DNA of 64,000 bases, taken from assembly GCF_029852145.1 (NCBI RefSeq), contig NC_079972.1, positions 9,980,986 to 10,044,985 of the forward strand, read 5' to 3'. The DNA comes from Microplitis mediator. Its lineage: Eukaryota > Arthropoda > Insecta > Hymenoptera > Braconidae. Positions 47,956-59,689 of this stretch are shown here, in pieces. Within the stretch, counting starts at the first letter, position 1. Every line of letters begins with the position of its first letter. Position numbers and translations under genes: made by a program. Under the pieces are notes generated by a model. That model saw only the letters and a list, made by a program, of their open reading frames with translations, was not told where the DNA came from and did not search any database.

Positions 47956-49196
47956 TATATGTATTAGGGTGCGTCATTTCGGAGCAAAATTTTTTTTTTT
48001 GAGTGCATGTGGAAAAAATCATAGTTCAACACAAAAAAAAAAAATTTCGCGCAAGAAAAAAAATTCTATGTCGATTACACACCTAGCTCATTAAGAAATT
48101 CGATTTTTCCGTTTAAATGACACGGGAAAAAATTTTTTTTTAGCTTTAAGTATTGTCAACTCATTAAACAAATCAATAGATCGACTAGAATAATACATAT
48201 TTTTGTAGGAAATTGGACGCTCTACAAAAAAGGTCTCTTATCATTTTTTGATAAATCCATATGTTCAAAAGTTATTGGAGCTCAAAGTAGAATTAAGATC
48301 TTTATACTTTTCTGGCTAATCTATCAGACTTATCACAAAATAGTGCAGAATCTTTTTTGTTGACAATTTTATTCTCTACTAATTATTATCAGTAAAATTT
48401 TTTCAAATTTCGCATCGTTTTCTAGTTATTTCCATTTTGATGTCGAGCTCTTGAAATCGATCAGTACCACTTTTTTAAGAGCTTGAAATTGAAATGAAAA
48501 TAAATAGAAAATAATGTGGAATTTAAAAAAACTTTACTGATAATAAATTTTAGAGAATAGAATTGTCAACAAAAAAGATCCTACACTATTTTGTGATAAG
48601 TCTGATAGTTTCGTCGGAAAAGTGAAGAGATCTCCAATTTTACTTCGAGCTCCAATAACTTTTGAACAGATGGATTTATCGAAAAATGATAAGAAACCTT
48701 TTTTGTAGAGCGTTCAATTTCCTACAAATATATGTTTTAGTTTTGTCGATCTATTGATTTGCTTAACGAGTTAACAATACTTAAAGCTAAAAAAAAATTT
48801 TTCCCGTGTTATTTAGATGGGAAAATCGAATTTTTTAATGAGCTAATTTTTTTTTTGTTTTAAACTATGATTTTTTCCACATGCACTTAAAACAAAAATG
48901 TTGCTTCGAAATGACGCACCCTAATACATATATATTTATATATACATATGTATATGTATATGTATATGTATATAAATATAGATATATTCCTGTACTTTTA
49001 CTCAAATTTCAATGAATTTAAATTTGCGATGGTTGTATTACGGTTTTATCTTTCGTACGAATTATTTCTGAAAGATTTAAAATTCTAAAAAATGTTACAG
49101 CTCATGTACTATGTCTTTTATTTAAAAAAATGAAGAACAAAGATGTCGTTAAAAGTTGATAAGAATATTCTTATCAATTTTTGTCGAATTATTTCT
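46763..49196. repeat. Duplicated 3' flank of gene C with a foldback insertion
   Basis: Homologous to 28742-30128, including GTCGCGTGCGCAACCAGACA and AGTGAAGTGAGAAGTGATAAG. The plus-strand exon-like piece at 29876-29918 is here altered at both splice sites (about 47757-47804). A long (TA)n tract at 47925-47960 receives the foldback at 47963-48925. Confidence 0.7.
47963..48925. mobile_element. Foldback element FB2 (0.96 kb)
   Basis: Ends ATTAGGGTGCGTCATTTCGG and its inverse. The arms of about 470 bp pair around a centre near 48450-48480. Arm words TTGGACGCTCTACAAAAAA and TCATTTTTTGATAAATCCAT are shared with FB3. It is flanked on both sides by TA-rich microsatellite. The matching position beside gene A (about 30003-30018) has only a short TA run, so it is the uninserted site. 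Confidence 0.85.
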
Positions 49197-51118
49197 TTAT
49201 TCTACATATTTCAGTAAGTCTGATAAAGTAGCATTCATAGTTCGAGCATGATCTCTGTCAATAAGAATATTATATTTGGCTGTGATATACTTAAATGCTA
49301 TAAATCCACCGTAGCCGGGTTTACTTTTGTAAAATATTCCTAATCCACCTAGAGCGATTGGTGGGTCAGTAACAAGTTCGCGCGAATCTAAAAATGGTAC
49401 AATTGCAACATTTTCATCTTTTGAAGAATATACTGATACTGAGAATTCAACGTAATTAGATCCTGGAGTACTTAATTCTTGCAACTGTTCAGTTAACTCA
49501 GCTGGATTTTTGGAGTATTTTATATCAATATTAGTTCTGTATTATAAAACAATATGCGTTAGAATAATAGTATAGTGGATAAAACATACTATTTTTAATT
49601 TTAAAATAATAATAAATTACCTAGGTTTTCGTTTTCGTCTTCGTGATTTAAGAAGATTTGAATGATACCATTGATTGTGAATTGATGGGAAAGTTTTTTT
49701 TCTATCATTATACATAGCTGATCCTCTTACTGCTAATGATATGCGCTTTTCATGTGTCACCATGAATTTGACTCCTGTTGATGTACACAGGCAGATTAAT
49801 AAATGGTTTATTAATTCATAAAAGAATTGATCAACATAGCTAGTCATAACCCATAAAACTTTTATGTCGAATTTAGACTCGTATATTAATATACGAAAAG
49901 TTGATACTTTTTATAATATATACAATACCTGTTACCAAGTGCTCATCAGGCAATTCTATGTCATCTAATTCAAACGCTCGTATATTATAACTGAGCTTAA
50001 TTGTATCAGGACCCACTTCAGGATGATGTCCATCATCATCTATCCATTTAACGGTTTGGGCGTCTATTGTACCATTGACTAATTTACCTTCTCGAATTTG
50101 TATCATTACGATATTATTTTTAACAATAAATCGTATTCCGGTGACAACTCTATGAAAAAAAAATATTTTTGGATTGGCCATTTCAAATAATCAATTTGAA
50201 TGTTTTATTACCGACTATCAGAACTATCAGTGTAATGTTCTCTTAAACTTATTGTTCGTATACTAGTATCTTGGTCGACTTGTTTATCGCAAGCACATAA
50301 TTGTCCTAATCTTGAATTATCTCCATCAGTACATGCTGATTCCCAATCTGTATTTTTGGCTTTCGTAAAATTGTTATTTGAAAAATGTTGACAACTGCTA
50401 TCTTTGGTATAATCACTATCAAAAATCTGAAATATGTTCGTATTTTTTAAATTTAAATATTGTCGGGCAGCTTCGTTGGCTATAATCTCAATTATCTCAC
50501 TGAAATAAATTGTTTTTGTTCGAGGAAAATAGTTGTTATTCAAGAAAACTTTTTGGATCAATTAGAAATCAAAATTCTCTTTTACTAAATAAAAATTATC
50601 TTTATATTTTAGTCTTAATTATAATTTTTTTTCATGCCAACATTTGTTTTATACTGTAATTAATAGATCGTTACTTATATCTGAAGAGTTTTGTTTCTTA
50701 AAATAAGAGAATTTTTTTAAATCACGATGTAACGTATTTATAGCATTATTTAATTTTTTTTCTTGTTTGAAAAAAATCTAATTTTTCGAAATCAGTAACA
50801 CTATTTAAACGCGAGATCACCCGTATGCGCTAGGTAACAAGAACCGGTGCTTTAACCAATTACAAAGTTTCTTGAAAAAAGCGATAAAATACAGTGGAAG
50901 GGGAAGTCACCGGTGCTAGGCTGCAACGAGTGTTTTGAGGCTCATCACGAGATTGTACCCGATTGCGAGGAGTGTCCCTGGTTAGAAAATTGTTTCAAAA
51001 CTGTAATATTTCAAAATTAAGCAGTATCTAAAAACTAAGCATATCTAAAAACTAAGTCGAAATTTCTGAAGTTAACAGGCAACCAATAATTTTTAAATAT
51101 TTTTTTCAACAATTTAAT

Positions 51119-51161
<43 letters not shown>

Positions 51162-52305
51162 TATACACATGTAGAAAATTAAAAGAACTATAGGTGCAAT
51201 CTTTTGAAACTTGATTTTTTTTAAATGTATTGGTTTTAACAAAAGCTAAAAATTTTCAGACCTCGACTAATTTCAGTAACACAAATGTCTTCAGAATATA
51301 TTTACTATTAAAAAGTAACACTACTTCACCTGCCAGGGAGATAAGTATTTAGTTCACTGATGTATAGTGCATCCTATCAAATAAAAAAATTGTCTCCGAT
51401 AAGAAAAAAAAATGCCGTTTGTTCGATTCTAGAATATTATTGATTCGGTTGCAATACTCAAACTAACTTTTCTTAGCTAAATTAGATTTCATCAACCGAG
51501 AAGATATTCTTAATTGAAAAAATTTTTCGTTCCATATAAATATGGTAAACGTCCGGAGAACAATTTTCTTGGGTCAGGTTAACTGTTTTTCATGTGCATT
51601 ATATCTAACAAACTTTGACTTACGAGTGGACAGTTTAAACTGTATATGACGCCATTTGACAAAGCTGAAGGATTCCAAAATACTTGTGTACCGTCGCATT
51701 CTTTTTCTGGTTTCATATCTATCAAGTATTCTGCATCCTGATCCCAGTACCATTTCGTACTTGGTTCATGATACGAAACATGATTTTTCAAACGAATGTA
51801 ATTCACACCTAGATAATTAATTATTGTAATAAGCATATTCATTCCAGAGTTAATTAAAAAATATCATACCTTCTGCCCATTCGTCCGGGTCACAGTCTTG
51901 TGATTTTTTATAGGTCGTATTATCAATTTTCTGCAAATAACTGCTTGCTGAAGCGGTTATACGAACAACTGCTTTTTGATATTCTTCTAGTTTCTGTCTT
52001 TGTGCAGGACGCCGATCGTCTTGAAAAAAATAAATAATTCTTTGGTTATTTATACTCGAATAAAAAATTAAAAAAGGAAAATATGGTTTGGCGGATCAGG
52101 AGGGAACCCTTTGGCTTCCTGATCAACTTGTTTAAAAAAAAGATGTAAATTGTGGTAACCAACCTGTATTTCCAGGTCTTTGTTGTTGTAATTCTAAAGC
52201 CATAAAAATCATACTGTATCCTTCGCTGACGCATCCTAATATATATTCATAGAGTTGATATACTTCATTATAAATTGATGATTCATCGCAATAATATCTA
52301 TTTTT
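49197..52305 (-). CDS. Gene C: DUF4803-like paralog, exons 2-8
   Basis: Exons, read downward: 52164-52305, 51870-52019, 51624-51808, 50212-50426, 49929-50149, 49621-49774 and 49197-49536. Together they encode 468 residues with no stop, and all junctions are GT-AG in the phases of gene A. It keeps the family landmarks: YCDESSIYNE, ECDGTQVFWNPSALSNG, QLCACDKQVDQDTSI, VVTGIRFIVKNN, ELDDIELPDEHLVTG and KPGYGGFIAFKYITAKYN. Exon 1 with the signal peptide is not in the window. Intron 1 sequence homologous to gene A can be traced to 60655, so exon 1 probably lies beyond 64000. Because exons 2-8 are open and differ from gene A mainly by conservative changes, gene C may be functional, with a giant first intron. 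If exon 1 is lost, it is a pseudogene. Confidence 0.75.
51066..51290. repeat. M2 element with an A-run in gene C intron 4
   Basis: Counterpart of 31930-32147 in gene A, with the same ends and an A-run at about 51126-51154. It was inherited through the unit duplication. Confidence 0.7.
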
Positions 52306-52618
52306 CTGAAAATTGATATTTCAAGCAAACATTTCATTATTTTAGAACTTGAAAAATACTTCTTGAGTAAGAGTTCAAACATCAACTTAATAAAACATAT
52401 AATGATCAAGTGTTATACTTTTATATAATCGATAACTTTATAAATAGATGTAGTTTTTCATACATTTAAAAGTTGAAGTTAATGATTAGAATTTTTTTGC
52501 AATTCTTGAAATCTACTAGAGAATCTTTAGTTTACGATTAAAAAAAAATCTCCAAACGCAAAATAAAGCTCGAGGCTCGAGGCTGTAATCAGTAATCTAG
52601 CAATCTACGTTCTTACTT
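52306..52618. other. Gene C intron 1, segment homologous to gene A intron 1
   Basis: Matches 33172-33485 closely (for example CTGTAATCAGTAATCTAGCA). Homology stops abruptly at 52618, where the GATCATGC repeat begins. Confidence 0.8.
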
Positions 52619-52965
52619 TCCCGGGAAAAAATCATCAGACCTGATCATGCATGATCATGCGTTAATCTCATGCATGACCACGCATGCTCACGGCTGGCAA
52701 ATATTTAGGCATGATCATGCTTGAGCAAGCATAATCGGGTTTGACCAAGCATGATCAGTCCTGATCAAGCACAATCCCTAGAATTATTAAAAAAAAAAAT
52801 AAAAAACATGATAACCCGTGAAAAAATCATCAGACCTGATCATACATGATCATGCGTTAATCTCATGTATGATCATGCCTGAGCAAGTATAATCATGTTT
52901 GACCATGTATGATCAGTCCTGATCAAGCACAATCCCTAAAATTATTTAAAAAAAAATAAAAATAA
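52619..52965. repeat. Two tandem copies of a GATCATGC-rich repeat
   Basis: Two copies of about 170 bp (52620-52790 and 52812-52965) each start with CCGTGAAAAAATCATCAGAC or a near match and end TCAAGCACAATCCCTA. They are made of overlapping palindromes on TGATCATGCATGATCA. Non-coding; mobile-element ends are likely but unproven. Confidence 0.7.
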
Positions 52966-53162
52966 TGAGAATTCGATTTCAAATTGATTTTGTATTCTCA
53001 AGTGTTTTTTTTAATTTTGAGCTATTACTGATTTCATATTCTTGTTAGGCATTACATGATTACTTTTCAAATTTTTCCATTTTATAAACTTGATAATCAT
53101 TTTATAAACAAATGGATTGATTAAATAATTTTGGAAAATTTTTATTCACCATATTTTTTACA

Positions 53163-54265
53163 ACACCAAGTGCTGGCTCTATATTTTCTATGGGATTTCC
53201 ATGGGATTTCTCTGGGATTTCCAGAGAATTTAACTAGCGATAATTCTATTTTTTTTTTTTCACATTAGCGAGTGCTGGGTCTATATTTTCTATGGGATTT
53301 CTCTGGGATTTCCAGAGAATTTAACTAGCGATAATTCTATTTTTTTTTCACATTACCGAGTGCTGGGTCTATATTTTCTACGAAAGAAACAGTAGAAAAC
53401 AGTTTTTTGCAAATATCGTCGAAACGACTAAACCAATCATTCCCAAAATTATATCAGCTCTAGACCTCAATAAAACGCGTCGATCGCTATCTCAACCGTC
53501 TTAATCGGATAATCCGTTCAAGAGATATCGTCGACGAAAGAATGAAAAAAAAATCTTTTTTTTTGTTTTTCGTGAATATTTCGGAAACTATCGAATCGAT
53601 CAATTCAAAAATCTAATCAGCTCTAGAACTCGATAAAAGCTTTCGATTGCCACCTCAACCGTCTCAATCGGTTAATTCGATCGCGGGATATCGTGCGGAA
53701 AGAATTGGTAAATAACGGTTTATTCGAAAACAATGGAATACAAACGTATTTTCGAGCTCGAAGAGCTCGAAAATGTATTCACAACAATGTTTACGAGCTC
53801 AAGGAGCTTGGAAACAGCGGGAAGTTTTAGGGCTGGCCCGCAGGGTCAACCGATAGACAGATTTTTTTTTTTTCACATTACCGATCGCTGGGTCTATATT
53901 TTCTATGGGATTTCTCTGGGATTTCCAGAGAATTTAACTAGCGATAATTCTATTTTTTTTTCACATTACCGAGTGCTGGGTCTATAATTTCTATGGGATC
54001 TCTCTGGGATTTCCAGAGAATTTAACCAGCGATAATTCTTTTTTTTTTACATTACCGAGTGCTGGGTCTATATTTTCTATGGGGTTTCTCTGGGATTTCC
54101 AGAGAATTTAACTAGCGATAATTCTTATTTCTTCACATTACCGAGTGCTGGGTCTATATTTTCTATGGCATTTCTACGGGATGTCTCTGGGATTTCCAGA
54201 GAATTTCACTGGCGATAATTCTATTTTTTTTTTTCACATTACCGAGTGCTGGATCTATATTTGGT
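53163..54265. repeat. 86-100-bp tandem repeat array, interrupted
   Basis: Eight units start near 53163, 53261, 53350, 53871, 53962, 54049, 54134 and 54235. They share ACCGAGTGCTGGGTCTATAT, TTTCTATGGGATTTCTCTGG and CAGAGAATTTAACTAGCGAT, plus a T-run. The array is split at about 53390-53870 by a segment with two copies of the module CTCAACCGTCTYAATCGG, then GATATCGTCG, which also occurs in repeat R (10976-11220). No real gene; the 84-codon ORFs are by-products. Confidence 0.8.
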
Positions 54266-54824
54266 TAAAATCTTAAAATTAGCAAAAGCTGATTTTCAAT
54301 GTCAAATTAAAATTATAAATATTGGAGCTATAATTCGAGGAGTCGAAAATTTTTGTACTAAAATTTTCTCTTCTTTCAGAAACTTTTTTAATATTTGAGT
54401 TATCACTTATACTTTTTGAGATTCTGCCAAAAAGCTGGACGGCTAATTTTTTTAACGGTTTTTTGTTCATAACAATTATAATTTTATTTTTCCCAAAAAA
54501 CAAATCTAAAAAACGTCTTTTTCTAGATGCCATTCCGTATCGTTTAAGCTATCAACTATATTTTTAGGAGACTTGTAACTATTTTTCGCAGGAAGTCAAC
54601 TTCTCGACTCGACTAAAATAGAATGAAAATACATTATTTAGGTATCTTCATTGATTCGTTTATTTACCATTTGATATGGTATTAACCTTTTTCTTAGACT
54701 AGTAGGCCTTTAATATTGTGCCTATTTAGACAGTCGATCTGAAGGAGTAAACTCCAATCGTGCGTCGGAGCTGACACACACACTTTTTTTTATATTATCA
54801 CTCATATTATAGAATTTGTTGTCC
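54266..54824. other. Gene C intron 1, unassigned DNA plus a short homology block
   Basis: About 54266-54780 has no match in the window. 54781-54824 (TATTATCACTCATATTATAG) matches gene A intron 1 near 33579-33610 and gives an anchor just left of the next insertion. Confidence 0.55.
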
Positions 54825-56524
54825 GCTTAAAATATCACAAAAAAAATTTCCCATACAAAAATAACCATGCTAAAGTACCACTGATACAAAAATTACTAAA
54901 TACAAAAATAACCATAAAAATAAAAACTATATACTAAAATGTCTAGTTAACTATATATGCATGCATTAATATCCAATCGATGTGATATAAATTTGATATG
55001 AATAAATGAATGAAAAAAATTGATGTGAAATGGTGGCAATAGGTTCTAATTACCAGATTATTACTGTATCTGGTTATTTTTGTACTTAGATATTAATTAC
55101 AAGGATATTATTGTGACTGCATTGAGAAAAAAGTTTTCTCCTGATAACTAAATTTTAGTTATGACAAGAAAATGATTTGATTGCCCATTTCCAATCATAT
55201 ATTTGGTTGTTTTAACTAAATATTTTATAATCCACCAAAAAAACGAGTTATTAGAAACTATAAAATATTTAGTAAAGATTATTACGCGTTTAGTAGTAAG
55301 CATGAAATCAAATTGATTATGTGTAGAGTTTATAAGGTAGTCATAATTAAATGTATGAGTGATCATTATATAGAGCATGAGTTATTAATAATAATTAAAT
55401 ATTATTTTGAAATGACAGAATATTTATTTAACAGTTCAATAAACGCATATTTAGAAAAATAATTTATTTCCTTCACACGTACTTTTTTTCGTACTATGAC
55501 AAAAATTGTTCAGGAAAAATATTACTATTAAACATAAATGTTATAGTGTAATACAGGATACCACTATAATCAATAATTTTCAAAGAATAACCCGTCCCAT
55601 GAATGCTTCGAGCTGGCGAATATAAAAACTCTGGAATAAGTATCTTACCAGGGACACCACAAATGATGGGCGCGATCTAATGGCGAGCATCGAACTACTC
55701 CAGCTGCTGCTGCCTAACACCATAACTTTTAAATCAATAATCAATAAGTTCATATATTTATTTATTAACCTCGAACAAATATATATATTTATTCTAAATG
55801 AATATATTTTTTTGTGTCTAATTAATATTTATTAGAGTTAATATAATATATTTTGCTCTAATATTTGGATTTGTTGGCATTATAAAATAGTTTAGTTGTC
55901 CAATAAATAAATATTTACTCAACTCTACCAAATGATTTTATTATCTTAGAGAGAGAAATATTAATGTCAACAAAATACCCGCATGGAAAAGCTATATATT
56001 GTAAAAAGTATATAAAAAAATATATGGTGAATATGTGATAAATATATAGCGGCAAAAATATCTATATTGAAAAATATATGTTTTTTTACATATATTGGAT
56101 TATATATTTATCATAATATATTTACTTGTATATAATGTTTTATATTTTTCTATATATATTATCTCATATAATGGTTCAATATATTCTTATAATATATGGA
56201 TAGTATATATATAACTTATAAGTATAATATAATAAACTTGATATATATATCCATATATGTTGACTCATATAATTAGTGGTATATGGTCTCTATATAATTG
56301 ATTATATATGAAAGAATTTATATGATTAAATATATGGTTCGCAGTATATTGGAATTATATTTTTCCAGTATATTAAAACTTATATTTTTCGCAATATATT
56401 GAAAATTTTATTTTTTTAGTATACTTTTACAATTTCTACACAATTCCACAAAAAAAAGTCAAATTTATTATTTTTTCTCCTTTTTTTCATTGACCTTATA
56501 TTTACTGCCAATAACCTAAGAAAA

Positions 56525-59097
56525 GTAAAAAAAGGCCATTCGGCAGCCGAAATGGAAGTAGATTTCTCATTGTTTAATTTTTTTCACTGTTCAAATAAAA
56601 GTTAATAATGAAATAAAATTTTTTTTTACATTTTCTTAAAAATTCTCGAGATAATAAAACAAAAAAAATCCGAAAATTATAAGTATAATGCCAAAAATTG
56701 AAGCTAACTAAATGATTTTCAGAAGAATTTTTGATGATAATACACTATATGTTTTGATTTGACGTTATTTAAAGATACGTATGCATATATTCAAACTATG
56801 GGACCAATGGTATTCCGGACCCTATTCGAAAAATTATGATAGATTATGGTTTTAATGCTCGAGAATTCTACCATAAGGACAAAGGCGATAATTGGCTTTC
56901 AATAAAATCTACTAATAAAATATTCTAAAATTAAAAATTGATGGCGATACATCAAAGTGTCATACTTGGAATTAGTACTAATATTTGAAATAAATAGCCT
57001 ATTAAAATATCAAACGACGAGTAGATATAGAGAAGATTATCATCATAACTAATGTTAATCTTGTTATTGATATATCATATCATTTATACACTGTCGATAA
57101 AACAAAATTGTATATACCCACTGAATTGAGATGTATGGATTTTATAAGTGTCACACTGCGATAATATGAATTTAAGTAGCTCCATGAATGTACTAAGAAG
57201 TAGGAGAACTAATGCAATAGCAAAATTTCATTGAATGAATGGTAAAATAAGTAATTTCAGTGGTCTAGGCATATATATAGGTATGAAAATTAAAGCTTAT
57301 TCGAAGACCTTTCCGATGAATTTGATATAAAGTCGATAAGTTATCACATTCAAAAGATATTGAAGGAAGAATAAGTAAAAATATATGAATTTTGGACATT
57401 TTGAAAATTTAGAAATGCTATAACTTATAAATTAATCGACCGATTGAGCTCATTTTCCAACTCGAACAAGGTAGTCACCCACAAAATACGTATACAAAGT
57501 TTCAAGGTGATCGGTGTGAAATTGTGGCTATAATCAAAGTGAAAATCCGCATAAAATTAGTTTTTATAATATTTTGTAAATGTTCAAAACCATTTATCTA
57601 CTAGAAAAAATGGTCAAATTAATGAGCTGTATAGTCAAAATTGTAGGCAATCGGACGAGCTTTCACATAGAACAAACGAAAATAAGCTATCTCTTTCCGC
57701 TTAGAAGTTACATCCAGTTAAAGCAGCAAACAAATTTTTTTTGAAAATTTTGCAAAATTTCAATTAACCATAACTTCTAAACTTATTGGCCGAATTAGCT
57801 CATCTTTGAACTCATTCAAGGTAATCGTCCATAGAATAAGTATACTAAGTTTCATTAAGATCGGTGTAGAATTGCGGACGCTATCGTTGGAGAACGGCGC
57901 GTTATATTATATATATATATATTAGGGCGTTTCAAAAAAAACTAAAAAAATTTTTTTTTCTCGGAACCAGGCTCAAAAGTTTCGTTTCGATGCCAAAATA
58001 GGCCTCTGAAAATATGAGCCCTTAATGTTAATATTAAGGTTGTCCGCATCGCACTTTTCGATTTCCCATAAGAATAACACTGGAAAAAAATTTTTTTTTC
58101 TTCTGATTTTTGAAACTAATGAACCATAAATTTCATTGTAATGTCCATCAGATGTTTTTGTAGAAAATTGGACGCTCTACAAAAAAAGTCTCTTATCATT
58201 TTTTGATAAATCCATCTGTTCGAAAGTTATTGGAGCTGGAAGTCAAATCTACAGTAAATTTCGAGATCTTTTTACTTTTCCAGCAAAACTATCAGACTTA
58301 TCAAAAAATGTTATAAGACCTTTTTTGTAGAAAATTTTATTCCCTATAAATTATTTTCAATAAAGTTCACTCGGATTCCGCATTGTTTTCTAGTTATTTT
58401 CATTTTAACGTTAAGTTCTCAAAATCCATTAGAAGACTATTATTTTTATGATCTTGGCATTAAAATGAAAATAACTAGAAAACAATGCGGAATTCAAATA
58501 AACTTTATTGAGAATAATTTGTAGGGAATAGAATTGTCTACAAAAAAGGTCCTATGACATTTTTTGATAAGTTTGATAGTTTTGCTGGAAAAGTAAAAAG
58601 ATCTCGAAATTTACTGTAGATTTGACTTCCAGCTCCAATAACTTTCGAACAGATGGATTTATCAAAAAATGATAAGAGACTTTTTTTGTAGAGCGTCCAA
58701 TTTTCTAGAAAAACATCTGATGGACATTACAATGAAATTTATGGTTCATTAGTTTCAAAAATCAGGAGAAAAAAAATTTTTCTCCTGTGTTATTCTTACG
58801 GGAAATTGAAAAGTGCGATGCGGACAACCTTAATATTAATATTAAGGGCTCATATTTTCAGAGGCCTATTTTGGCATCTAAACAAAACTTTTGAGCCGGG
58901 TTCCGAGAAAAAAAAAATTTTTTTGTTTTTTTTGAAACGCCCTAATATATATAAATATATATAAATACATATATAAACTTTTGAACTGAATGTATTTCCT
59001 GACTCAGCTCGTCGAGCTGAGTTTAGAGGTAGCAAAATTGTTCAAAAATCCCATCATGAGGACAAATACAATAGTTAGATTTTTATGAAATCTACTA
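56525..59097. repeat. Long interspersed repeat R, copy 2
   Basis: Homologous to 10481-12221, with the same first and last words. It is longer because a foldback occupies its (TA)n tract. Confidence 0.8.
57921..58945. mobile_element. Foldback element FB3 (1.0 kb)
   Basis: Ends ATTAGGGCGTTTCAAAAAAA and its inverse. The arms of about 500 bp pair around a centre near 58430-58450 (CTAGTTATTTTCATTTTAA against its inverse). The flanks are ATATATAT on both sides, and repeat R copy 1 at 12022-12086 is the uninserted site. It shares blocks with FB2 (TTGGACGCTCTACAAAAAA, TCATTTTTTGATAAATCCAT). Confidence 0.88.
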
Positions 59098-59689
59098 AAA
59101 AGTGCCATATATTTTACAATATATTAGAAACCATATATTTTGCAATATATTGGAAAACATATATAAAAAATATCAAAAATACTATATATTAATTAATATA
59201 CTACTTTCAATATAATATATCAATATAACAAAGATATATTAAAATATATATGTAAAACATACATAAAAAGTCATATATTGATAATATATTCTAGCAATAT
59301 ATTTTTTTTCAATGTATTATCATATATTAATACGGCAAAAATATAAATATTAATTTGTATATTGTACAATATATCACATTATAATATTCATATATTCTAT
59401 CATATATGTTTTCACATATAAAGTTTTTTCATGCGGGTAGAGTCTATTAAATCATTTGTTAGAAATGATAAAATAGATTATATTGACGTAATAAAATTTA
59501 GTTGTCCCAAATAATTTTTAGTTTAATAGAATTCAACAAAACCAATTTAATTGTCCAAAGAGAAATTTTTTCTCAGTGTGGTTATTTTTGTATGAAGTTA
59601 TATTTGTAAATAGTCATTTTTGTATCAGGTCAGTTTCGACTAGTTTTTATTGTGATGGTTATTAAAAAGAGGGTATTGAGGACTGTAAC

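Larger units (their letters stand above)
55978..59437. mobile_element. TATATA-rich element with CCCGCATG ends
   Basis: The two arms (55978-56440 and 59099-59437) consist almost wholly of TATAT variants and are bounded by CCCGCATG inverted ends. Repeat R separates them. It is non-autonomous. Confidence 0.65.
54825..59687. mobile_element. Nested stack of elements in gene C intron 1
   Basis: The 4.9-kb block is flanked by TAGAATT on both sides (about 54817 and 59690), where gene A intron 1 has a single copy. Four levels of inverted ends are visible. The outer pair is CTGATACAAAAATTACTAAA (54881) with its inverse ending at 59628. Next is GAGAAAAAAGTTTTCTC (about 55119) with its inverse ending at 59577. 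Next is CCCGCATGGAAAAGCTATAT (55978) with the inverse of CCCGCATGAAAAAACTTTAT ending at 59437. Repeat R lies at 56525-59097, and it contains the foldback FB3. No transposase ORF was found. Confidence 0.7.
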
